This document shows, one piece after another, positions 1 to 6,090 of a DNA stretch of 7,145 nucleotides; within the stretch, counting starts at the first letter, position 1; every line of letters begins with the position of its first letter. The stretch is from Bacteroidales bacterium UBA1182 (GTDB lineage: Bacteria; Bacteroidota; Bacteroidia; Bacteroidales; Bacteroidaceae). The notes below the pieces were generated by a model. The model did not search any database, had not been told where the DNA came from, and was given only the letters and a program-made list of their open reading frames with translations. The DNA is taken from contig DBYQ01000018.1 of the NCBI GenBank assembly GCA_002310015.1, positions 85,377 through 92,521 of the forward strand, read 5' to 3'. Position numbers and translations under genes: made by a program.

Positions 1-1529
1 ATGTTGTAAGCAGCGGCAATCTTGCTGTAGTCAGGGTTCATCATGTGGGTGCATGAGTAACGGCTCTGGAACATCATCTGCTGCCATTGGCGTACGTTGC
101 CAAGGTAGGTGTTGTTCATCAGAATCATCTTGACGGGAGCCTGGTTTTCCATTATGGTGCCCAGTTCCTGTATGTTCATCTGGAAACCGCCGTCACCAAA
201 GAATGCCAGTATCATGCGCTCAGGTGCGCCGAATGAGGCTCCGATTGCTGCCGGCATGCAGAATCCCATTGTTCCCAGTCCGCCTGATGTAACTATGCTG
301 CGCGGTGAACGGTACTTGAAGTAGCGTGACGCGAACATCTGGTTCAGACCTACATCAGTTACAAGAACTGAATCGGCAGGAGACTGGTTGCTCACTTCTG
401 TTACAACCTCACCCATCTTGAGAGGTCCGTCCTGCGGGTTTATGGCACTGTCAATAACCTTGGTGAACTCCTCATTGTCAAGGGGCTTGAAACTCTCAAT
501 CCACTCTTTGTGATCTGCCTTGGCCATGCGCTCGGTGATGAGTTTAAGGGTCTGGCGGCAGTCACCCAGTACGGTAACATCGGGCTTTACGTTCTTGCCG
601 AACTCTGACTTGTCTATGTCAAGGTGAATTATCTTGGCCTGCTTGGCGTATGTGGAGAGTGTGCCGGTTACGCGGTCGTCAAATCGCATACCTACGGCAA
701 TCAGCACATCACACTCATTGGTCTTTACGTTAGGGGCCAGGTTACCGTGCATGCCGAGCATACCCATGTTGAGAGGGTGTTCACTAGGCAGTGCGGCAAG
801 GCCCAGCAACGTGCGTGCTGCGGGAAGGTTGCCTTTCTCAATAAACTCAGCCAACTCTTTCTCTGCGTGGCCAAGTTCTACTCCGTGACCTACCAGTACA
901 AGCGGTTTCTTGGCGCCGTTTATCAAAGTGACGGCATCATTTATCTGTGACTCGATTGGATCAGGTGTAGGAATGTAACTGCGTACATAGTCTATCTTGG
1001 CGGGCTCAAAGTCAAACTGGGCAACCTGTGCTGTCTTGGTAAAGTCAAGCACTACGGGGCCCGGACGGCCTGAACCTGCAATATAGAAAGCGCGTGCCAC
1101 AGCCCAGGGAATATCCTCGGCGCGGCGTATCTGATAACTCCACTTGGTGATAGGCTGGGTAACGCCCACCAGGTCAATCTCCTGGAAAGCATCGGTACCC
1201 AGAACATCAGTGCTTACCTGGCCGGCAATAACCACGATCGGGGTGTTGTCAAGCATGGCATCGCTGATGCCTGTTATGGTGTTGGTGGCGCCAGGTCCGC
1301 TGGTTACTATGGCCACACCTGTACGGCCTGACACGCGGGCATAGCCCTGTGCGGCGTGGGTGGCACCCTGCTCATGGCGCACCAGTATCTGCTTAAGGTC
1401 AGAACGATGACCGTAGAGTGCATCGAAAACCTTGATGATTGAGCCGCCGGGGTAGGCGAATACCGTGTCAACCCCTTCGGCAATCAGTGAACGGAGCAAT
1501 GCCTCTGCTCCTGTTATCTTTTCTGTCAT
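1..1529 (-). CDS. ilvB: Acetohydroxyacid synthase (acetolactate synthase) large subunit, C-terminus cut by window edge
   Basis: ThDP-dependent enzyme of the first common step of branched-chain amino acid synthesis: two pyruvate give 2-acetolactate, or pyruvate plus 2-oxobutyrate give 2-aceto-2-hydroxybutyrate. The first 509 residues are present; the family is usually about 560-580, so roughly the last 50-70 lie beyond the left edge. Visible in order: the N-terminal ThDP domain with the cofactor-activating Glu53 in RHEQGATHAAQGYAR and the SGPGATN loop (77-83); a GTDAFQEID stretch (111-119); the central FAD-binding domain with RFDDRVTG (282-289); and the C-terminal ThDP domain with GDGG (445-448) and Asn472-Asn473, the Mg/diphosphate-binding pair, followed by LGNVRQWQ. 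It starts 5 nt after the ilvD stop, so it is co-transcribed and probably translationally coupled; only a weak GAAAG-type ribosome site precedes the ATG. The regulatory small subunit (ilvN) is usually next, but would be outside the window. Identification is firm; ilvB versus ilvI naming is convention. Confidence 0.96.
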   Translation of the reverse strand, partial: MTEKITGAEALLRSLIAEGVDTVFAYPGGSIIKVFDALYGHRSDLKQILVRHEQGATHAAQGYARVSGRTGVAIVTSGPGATNTITGISDAMLDNTPIVVIAGQVSTDVLGTDAFQEIDLVGVTQPITKWSYQIRRAEDIPWAVARAFYIAGSGRPGPVVLDFTKTAQVAQFDFEPAKIDYVRSYIPTPDPIESQINDAVTLINGAKKPLVLVGHGVELGHAEKELAEFIEKGNLPAARTLLGLAALPSEHPLNMGMLGMHGNLAPNVKTNECDVLIAVGMRFDDRVTGTLSTYAKQAKIIHLDIDKSEFGKNVKPDVTVLGDCRQTLKLITERMAKADHKEWIESFKPLDNEEFTKVIDSAINPQDGPLKMGEVVTEVSNQSPADSVLVTDVGLNQMFASRYFKYRSPRSIVTSGGLGTMGFCMPAAIGASFGAPERMILAFFGDGGFQMNIQELGTIMENQAPVKMILMNNTYLGNVRQWQQMMFQSRYSCTHMMNPDYSKIAAAYN

Positions 1530-1534
1530 AACTT

Positions 1535-3337
1535 TCAATCAATAATTCTTACGCCTCCCTTATCGGCTGAACTTACCATGTTGGCGTATGCCTTGAGGCT
1601 CTTGGCCACAACACGCTTGCGGGTGAGCGGACGCATGGGGCGTGCTGCCAGTTCGGCATCGGTCAGGCGTACGTTTATGCTGCGTGCGGGTATGTCAATG
1701 TCAATTATGTCACCGTCAAGCACCTTACCTATGGCACCGCCGTTGGCGGCTTCAGGTGAGATATGGCCGATGCTGAGTCCTGATGTTCCGCCACTGAAAC
1801 GGCCGTCAGTAATCAGCGCACACTCCTTGCCAAGGTGGCGGGACTTGATGTATGAGGTGGGGTAGAGCATCTCCTGCATGCCGGGACCACCCTTGGGGCC
1901 CTCATGGGTGATGACTACAACATCACCGGCTACAACCTTGCCTCCAAGTATGCCGTCAACGGCATCCTCCTGTGAGTCAAATACCTTGGCCGGGCCTGAG
2001 AATTTCCAGATGCTCTCATCAACACCTGCAGTCTTTACTACGCAGCCGTCAACTGCAATGTTGCCCTTAAGAATGGCCAGACCGCCGTCCTTGGTGTAGG
2101 CATGCTGCAGGTCGCGTATGCAACCCTCTGCACGGTCAGTGTCAAGCTCATTATATACGCAATCCTGTGAACCCAATTCGTTGCTGAAACGGCGGGCAGG
2201 TGCGGTTGTATAGATACGTTTGGCCTCAGGGTCAATGTTGTTTTTGAGTATGCTGTATTTTTCAATAAGTTCTCCGTATGTCATTCCGGTTACGCTCAGT
2301 GCATCTGTATGCAGCAGGCCACCCTTGGCCAGTTCTGCCAGAATGTTAAGCACACCGCCTGCGCGGCCTACATCCTGTACGTGATACTTCTGGGTGTTGG
2401 GAGCAACCTTGCAGAGGCAGGGAACGTTGCGTGACAGACGATCAATGTCATCCATCTTGAAGTCAACGCCGGCCTCATACGCTACGGCAAGCAGGTGCAG
2501 TATGGTGTTGGTGGAACCGCCCATGGCGATATCCAGGTTCATTGCGTTCTCAAAGTTGATTTTTTGTGCTATGCTGCGGGGCAAAACGCTTTCATCACCG
2601 TTCTCATAGTACTTGAATGCGTTCTTTACAACCAGGGCGGCTGCATCCTTCATCAACTGTACGCGGTTCTTATGTGTAGCCAGTATGGTTCCGTTGCCGG
2701 GAAGTGAGAGACCCAGGGCCTCAGTAAGGCAGTTCATTGAGTTTGCGGTGAACATACCTGAACAGCAACCGCAACCGGGGCAGGCTGCACGCTCAATAGC
2801 CTCAACATCGGCATCAGATACACTCTCATCGGCTGATTTGATCATGGCGTCAATCAGGTCCAGATGTGCGCTGCCCAGTTCGCCGGCCTCCATGGGACCG
2901 CCGCTGACGAATACGGTGGGGATGTTCAGACGCATGGTTGCCATAAGCATACCCGGAGTAATCTTGTCACAGTTGCTTATGCAGACCAGAGCATCGGCCT
3001 TATGAGCGTTTACCATGTACTCAACGCTATCGGCAATGATATCACGTGATGGCAGGGAGTAGAGCATTCCGTCATGACCCATGGCAATGCCGTCATCAAC
3101 GGCAATGGTATTGAACTCAGCGGCAAAGCAGCCTAAGCGTTCAATCTCAGCCTTGACAATCTGACCGGCCTCATGCAGATGGGTGTGTCCCGGTACAAAC
3201 TGCGTGAATGAGTTTGCAATTGCTATGATAGGCTTGCCCAGCTGCCCGGGTTTCATGCCGTTGGCTACCCAGAGGGCTCTGGCACCTGCCATTCGGCGCC
3301 CTATGGTGCACTGGTCACTACGTAATGGAATTCTCAT
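1535..3337 (-). CDS. ilvD: Dihydroxy-acid dehydratase, complete, [4Fe-4S] E. coli-like type
   Basis: Cytosolic Fe-S dehydratase converting 2,3-dihydroxy-isovalerate and 2,3-dihydroxy-3-methylvalerate to the 2-oxo acids that precede valine/leucine and isoleucine. It has 600 residues (E. coli IlvD has 616). Family signatures seen: CISNCDKITPGMLMA with Cys123; ACPGCGCCSGMFTANSMNCL (185-204) with Cys192, aligned with the second cluster cysteine of E. coli; and SGGTSGLSIGHISPEAA (515-531) near the C-terminus. The segment SFTQFVPGHTHLHEAG (43-58) has Gly where plant and mycobacterial [2Fe-2S] enzymes have a cluster Cys (PCN motif). This fits the oxygen-labile [4Fe-4S] class expected in an anaerobe. 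The ATG at 3337 is chosen because AGGAG lies 5 nt upstream (3343-3347) and the protein then begins MRIPLRSDQC. The frame stays open to a TTG at 3412, but that would lie upstream of the predicted transcript start. It is the first gene of an operon with ilvB. Confidence 0.97.
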   Translation of the reverse strand: MRIPLRSDQCTIGRRMAGARALWVANGMKPGQLGKPIIAIANSFTQFVPGHTHLHEAGQIVKAEIERLGCFAAEFNTIAVDDGIAMGHDGMLYSLPSRDIIADSVEYMVNAHKADALVCISNCDKITPGMLMATMRLNIPTVFVSGGPMEAGELGSAHLDLIDAMIKSADESVSDADVEAIERAACPGCGCCSGMFTANSMNCLTEALGLSLPGNGTILATHKNRVQLMKDAAALVVKNAFKYYENGDESVLPRSIAQKINFENAMNLDIAMGGSTNTILHLLAVAYEAGVDFKMDDIDRLSRNVPCLCKVAPNTQKYHVQDVGRAGGVLNILAELAKGGLLHTDALSVTGMTYGELIEKYSILKNNIDPEAKRIYTTAPARRFSNELGSQDCVYNELDTDRAEGCIRDLQHAYTKDGGLAILKGNIAVDGCVVKTAGVDESIWKFSGPAKVFDSQEDAVDGILGGKVVAGDVVVITHEGPKGGPGMQEMLYPTSYIKSRHLGKECALITDGRFSGGTSGLSIGHISPEAANGGAIGKVLDGDIIDIDIPARSINVRLTDAELAARPMRPLTRKRVVAKSLKAYANMVSSADKGGVRIID

Positions 3338-3347
3338 ATTCTCTCCT
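3338..3347 (-). promoter_or_regulatory. Strong ribosome binding site of ilvD
   Basis: AGGAGAGAAT directly precedes the ATG at 3337. The AGGAG core is 5 nt from the start. It decides the ilvD start against the in-frame upstream TTG at 3412, and it stands out because the other starts in this window lack a clear Shine-Dalgarno site. Confidence 0.8.
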
Positions 3348-3376
3348 GTTTTAATCTGTTTATTTTTAATCAAAAG

Positions 3377-3398
3377 CCCCTCTCCGCATGGAGAAGGG
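3377..3398 (-). promoter_or_regulatory. Hairpin in the ilvD leader (5' stem-loop, attenuator or REP-like palindrome)
   Basis: Arms 3377-3385 and 3390-3398 are complementary at eight of nine positions and are separated by a 4-base loop. The stem is GC-rich in an AT-rich intergenic region. On the ilvD-sense strand the stem is followed by GCTTTTGATT, a short and imperfect T run, so an intrinsic terminator/attenuator is possible but weak. It would lie within about 5-8 nt of the predicted transcript start. The CCCTCTCC...GGAGAAGGG form also resembles dispersed REP-like palindromes; this is from general memory, as no second copy occurs in this window. Confidence 0.5.
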
Positions 3399-3409
3399 AG
3401 GATGAACCG

Positions 3410-3439
3410 CAAAGTTACCTATTTTATAAATAGGTCAAA
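3410..3439 (-). promoter_or_regulatory. Bacteroidetes-type promoter of the ilvD-ilvB operon
   Basis: On the minus strand, TTTG (3439-3436) is followed after 18 nt by TAACTTTG (3417-3410), an exact match to the TAnnTTTG -7 element of Bacteroidetes primary-sigma promoters. The predicted transcript start is near 3403, giving a leader of about 65 nt before the ATG. The match and the position relative to ilvD are seen directly; the start point is inferred. Confidence 0.75.
3417..3435. repeat. Perfect inverted repeat inside the ilvD promoter spacer, candidate operator
   Basis: ACCTATTT (3417-3424) and AAATAGGT (3428-3435) are exact reverse complements separated by TAT. The 19-bp palindrome fills the spacer between the -33 and -7 boxes (3418-3435) and shares one base with the -7 box. 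That is the classical position for a dimeric repressor that blocks RNA polymerase. Which regulator would bind cannot be told from the sequence. Confidence 0.6.
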
Positions 3440-3498
3440 ACTTTTTTTTCGCAAAATGTGTCAGAAACGCAACGATGTCATTTTTTTTGTTTTTATAG

Positions 3499-3528
3499 CT
3501 TGTTACATTTGTTTTTTGTATATGTTTG
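3499..3528 (+). promoter_or_regulatory. Candidate promoter of the lipoprotein-transferase unit
   Basis: TATGTTTG (3521-3528) matches TAnnTTTG. An imperfect -33 box, CTTG (3499-3502), lies 18 nt upstream. The transcript would start near 3534, about 30 nt before the ATG at 3564. The region is T-rich, so a chance match is more likely here than for the ilvD or secA promoters. Confidence 0.45.
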
Positions 3529-3563
3529 TAACTCAAGTCGTTTAACCTTATAAATAAATTGGA

Positions 3564-4301
3564 ATGAAAAGAAAAGGTCTTTTTTTCAGTGTATTGGTTA
3601 TCATGGTGATTGCTATGATAAGTGCGAGTATCTCAGCCTGTGAAAATGAGAAGAATGATGGTGGAGGTAATTCTGGGGTTGCGTATATGGATTTTATAGA
3701 GGGAACATGGACAGGTGGAGAAGAAAAAGTCACTTATACCTTTGGTTTCAATAAAGATGGAACAGGAACTTATGTTTGTAATTCGCAAAGTTCTGGTAAC
3801 CAAACATATACTGGTACCCTCACATATTCTATGACTACTAATAACAGTGGCTTTATGATCGTAAAATACCGTGCAGACTTTTTCGATCCCGGTGAATATG
3901 GCAGAGAGATGTATTACTTTGTTATTGAAAACAATAAAATGTATCTGTTGGAAGGAGATGATGGTTTGATTCTCTCGAATGATAATGCACTCTCCATTGC
4001 GGATAAAACTATAGAGGGTACATTGACAGGTGGAGAAGAAAAAGTCACTTATACCTTTGGTTTCAATAAAGATGGAACAGGAACTTATGTTTGTAATTCG
4101 CAAAGTTCCGGTAACCAAACATATACTGGTACCCTCACATATTCTATGACTACTAACAACAGTGGCTTTATGATCGTAAAATACCGTGCAGACTTTTTCG
4201 ATCCCGGTGAATATGGCAGAGAAATGTATCTCTTTGTTGTTGAAAACAATAAAATGTATTTGCTTGAAGGAGATGATGGCGTAGTTCTTTCCATGCAATG
4301 A
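3564..4301 (+). CDS. Predicted lipoprotein made of two near-identical 105-residue beta-rich repeats
   Basis: It has 245 residues. The N-terminus MKRKGLFFSVLVIMVIAMIS is a basic-hydrophobic signal peptide ending in a lipobox ISAC (23-26), so Cys26 should be lipidated by Lgt and cleaved by LspA. The following ENEKND is acidic-rich, as in some Bacteroidetes surface-export signals, so outer-leaflet exposure is possible but unproven. After a Gly-rich linker come two tandem repeats, residues 45-149 and 150-245, each starting IEGT(W/L)TGGEEKVTYTFGF. The alternating polar/aromatic pattern, GTYVCNSQ and KMYLLEGDDG suggest a small beta-barrel or lipocalin-like fold (inference); copy 1 has a GTW motif reminiscent of lipocalins and copy 2 has GTL. 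Each repeat has one Cys (in TYVCN). No enzyme motif is recognised. The stop overlaps the start of the next gene (ATGA), implying translational coupling. I do not recognise the gene family and assign no function. Confidence 0.85.
   Translation: MKRKGLFFSVLVIMVIAMISASISACENEKNDGGGNSGVAYMDFIEGTWTGGEEKVTYTFGFNKDGTGTYVCNSQSSGNQTYTGTLTYSMTTNNSGFMIVKYRADFFDPGEYGREMYYFVIENNKMYLLEGDDGLILSNDNALSIADKTIEGTLTGGEEKVTYTFGFNKDGTGTYVCNSQSSGNQTYTGTLTYSMTTNNSGFMIVKYRADFFDPGEYGREMYLFVVENNKMYLLEGDDGVVLSMQ
3696..4010 (+). repeat. Tandem duplication, copy 1 (315-bp unit)
   Basis: First unit of an in-frame 315-bp (105-codon) direct repeat within the lipoprotein gene. Over 3696-3960 it differs from copy 2 at 11 of 265 positions, with exact runs of 84, 47 and 65 nt. 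Its last third of about 30 nt (SNDNALSIADKT) is a linker absent from copy 2, which ends with the protein. Confidence 0.95.
4011..4295 (+). repeat. Tandem duplication, copy 2 (terminal, slightly shortened)
   Basis: Second unit of the 315-bp repeat, offset exactly 315 bp and in frame. The close similarity lasts until about 4275, then fades to the end of the gene. Protein-level changes in the conserved part are Trp to Leu (154), Tyr to Leu and Ile to Val; the other substitutions are synonymous. Confidence 0.95.
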
Positions 4302-6013
4302 GCGATAAGAGATACCGGATATTATTTATATACTCTTTGACAGCCTGCCTGCTTTGCGTTAATTCGGCAACAGGCAGGTTGTCATTTCATGCGTTGTCAG
4401 CTCCGTTACTGACAACGTTTATGTTTAGCTGGTTAACATCATTTGTTGCGAATAAGTATATCCGCCTGACTGTTCAGATATTTTTAGGAGAATGTATCAT
4501 TACCATTTGCCTGATTGATTGCTATTGTCTGATGGTTTTTGATTCACCGGTTAATCCTCAAATCATATCAAATATTTTTTTGAGTAATTTACGTGAAATC
4601 AGAGAATTCCTGTCTGTTTATATCGGGGGCAATGTTTTCCGACAGTGGCGTTTACTGGTCCTATGTGTTCTGTTACTGACTTTTCCGTTTGCCCTATTGG
4701 TAAAATGGAGGAAACAGCCTGCAGCAAAGCCTGACAATAAAGTTAAATTTGTATGGATTACACTGTTGATTGTTTGCGCTATTGTAGAAACACCAGCAAC
4801 ATACCGGTATTGTAAGTTGTTTTTCAATAAACACAGGACGGATAATATTGAGGGGCTTATATTCAGACATTATGATGAGGAAGTACAAACGCCGGTACAT
4901 CGTTTTCTGATTTCATGTTACACTTTCAGCCGTTCAGCAGACGAGCTGGCGGGGATAAAACACTCTACATTAACAGCTGAGATTGACAGTTGTTCATTCA
5001 GGTCACCTCATATTGTTCTAGTGATAGGAGAGAGTTATAACAAGCATCATTCATCGCTTTATGGATATAGACTTCCTACTGCTGATTTACAGCAGAAACG
5101 AAAGGATAAGGGCGAATTGTTTCTTTTCACGGATGTGGTGACGCCATGGAATATAACAAGTAACGTATTTCTTAATATGTTTTCTCTGTGGGAGTGTAAT
5201 TCTGAAGAACCTATCACTGATTATCCATTGTTCCCGTATTTATTACGAGAATCAGGATATGAAGTATCTTTTTTTACAAACCAATATATCGTAAAAGGAC
5301 TCAGGAAAGGATCTACCAGCCAAACAGGTCATTTTTTCCTTTCTGATAGAGAACTTAGTAAGTCGCTTTTCACTTACCGTAATGACAAACCTGCCAATTA
5401 TGACTTAGGGCTGATAGATCAGGTCAAATCATACAAAAACAAAAAAACACAGGAATATTCACTTGACATTATTCACTTAATAGGCCAACATTTTGACTAC
5501 TCTTTGCGATATCCACAAAGTCAGGCATTTTTTACTGTAGATGCCTATTCTCAAATGCCGATTGAAGATGATGCAAAGCAGACGGTTATGCATTATGATA
5601 ATGCCACAAGATACAATGACATTGTATTAGACAATCTTTTGTCATTTTATGAGAATGAAGATGCTGTCATCATATACGTTTCAGATCACGGAGAAGAGGT
5701 TTATGATGAATTGCCTGTTCAAGGGCGTTTATTTCAGGAACCTACGGCATTACAGGCAAAGAATGAATATGAGGTGCCCATGTGGATATGGTGTTCAGAC
5801 AGTTATAGGAATAATCATCCCGATATCATTGATGCAATACAAGAATCAACTGACAAACCATTTCTGACAGATGGGATTCCGCAAATAGTACTTTGGCTCG
5901 CCGGTATCAATTGTTCATGGACTGATGAATCCAGAAATTTATTAAGCCCCCAATATCAGAGTAAATCAAGGATCATAGACGGTAAAACTGACTATGATAA
6001 GTTGATGAAATAG
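4298..6013 (+). CDS. Membrane phosphoethanolamine transferase (EptA/sulfatase-fold family)
   Basis: It has 571 residues. Family role: moves phosphoethanolamine from phosphatidylethanolamine to lipid A, LPS core or another periplasmic glycan. About five hydrophobic helices (roughly 8-24, 32-50, 56-80, 117-136, 150-165) precede a periplasmic alkaline-phosphatase-like domain starting near 236. Motifs there: IVLVIGESYNKHHSSLYGY (239-257), with metal ligand Glu245 and Ser246 at the nucleophile position where EptA has Thr; HLIGQHFDYSLRYP (393-406); MHYDNATRYNDIVLDNLL (431-448); YVSDHGEE (460-467) with metal ligands Asp463 and His464; and YEVPMWIW (491-498). All core motifs are present, so it is probably active. 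Its ATG overlaps the lipoprotein stop and has no good ribosome site of its own, suggesting coupled translation. It is distinctly AT-rich relative to ilvD and secA. The acceptor is not readable; lipid A is plausible since Bacteroides lipid A can carry phosphoethanolamine, but another surface glycan is equally possible. Confidence 0.88.
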   Translation: MSDKRYRILFIYSLTACLLCVNSATGRLSFHALSAPLLTTFMFSWLTSFVANKYIRLTVQIFLGECIITICLIDCYCLMVFDSPVNPQIISNIFLSNLREIREFLSVYIGGNVFRQWRLLVLCVLLLTFPFALLVKWRKQPAAKPDNKVKFVWITLLIVCAIVETPATYRYCKLFFNKHRTDNIEGLIFRHYDEEVQTPVHRFLISCYTFSRSADELAGIKHSTLTAEIDSCSFRSPHIVLVIGESYNKHHSSLYGYRLPTADLQQKRKDKGELFLFTDVVTPWNITSNVFLNMFSLWECNSEEPITDYPLFPYLLRESGYEVSFFTNQYIVKGLRKGSTSQTGHFFLSDRELSKSLFTYRNDKPANYDLGLIDQVKSYKNKKTQEYSLDIIHLIGQHFDYSLRYPQSQAFFTVDAYSQMPIEDDAKQTVMHYDNATRYNDIVLDNLLSFYENEDAVIIYVSDHGEEVYDELPVQGRLFQEPTALQAKNEYEVPMWIWCSDSYRNNHPDIIDAIQESTDKPFLTDGIPQIVLWLAGINCSWTDESRNLLSPQYQSKSRIIDGKTDYDKLMK

Positions 6014-6031
6014 GAAAATTAGCTACCTTTG
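6001..6031 (+). promoter_or_regulatory. Bacteroidetes-type promoter of secA
   Basis: TACCTTTG (6024-6031) is an exact TAnnTTTG match. GTTG (6001-6004), a three-of-four -33 box, lies 19 nt upstream inside the last codons of the transferase gene. The transcript start would be near 6037, giving a leader of about 54 nt. This suggests secA has its own transcription start, although read-through from the transferase is also possible because no terminator is seen between them. Confidence 0.7.
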
Positions 6032-6039
6032 CATTTCGG

Positions 6040-6054
6040 CACGCTTTTTGCGTG
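6040..6054 (+). promoter_or_regulatory. Small stem-loop at the predicted 5' end of the secA transcript
   Basis: CACGC (6040-6044) and GCGTG (6050-6054) form a perfect 5-bp stem around a T5 loop. It starts within a few bases of the inferred transcript start. It could protect the mRNA 5' end. It is too short and lacks a downstream T run, so it is unlikely to be a terminator for the upstream gene. Confidence 0.4.
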
Positions 6055-6090
6055 TAATGTAGAAGTAGTAATTAATAGAAAAACCGCATA

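Noticed and set aside
3338..3412. N-terminal extension of IlvD from a TTG at 3412, or a BCAA-rich leader peptide in this frame (it would read FILPSPCGEGLLI).
   Set aside because: The TTG overlaps the predicted -7 box and lies upstream of the inferred transcript start, and the frame runs straight into ilvD without a stop as a leader peptide would need. The ATG at 3337 has a strong ribosome site and matches the family's N-terminus.
3441..3489. Homopolymer T tracts in the divergent intergenic region as possible terminators or phase-variable slippage tracts.
   Set aside because: No GC-rich stem precedes them in either orientation. They are about 8 bases long and lie outside coding sequence. AT-rich intergenic DNA explains them.
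3183..3545. Plus-strand open frame of 120 codons spanning the start of ilvD and the intergenic region.
   Set aside because: Most of it is antisense to ilvD and the remainder crosses the promoter, hairpin and poly-T tracts. It has low-complexity Phe-rich content and no domain.
3633..4298. Open frame of 221 codons antisense to the lipoprotein gene, itself internally repeated.
   Set aside because: The repetition is only the mirror of the tandem duplication. The sense strand has a signal peptide, lipobox and coupled downstream gene, while the antisense frame has none of these.
6014..6090. Possible intrinsic terminator between the transferase gene and secA.
   Set aside because: The only hairpin (6040-6054) has a 5-bp stem with its T run in the loop rather than after the stem, so it does not have terminator form.
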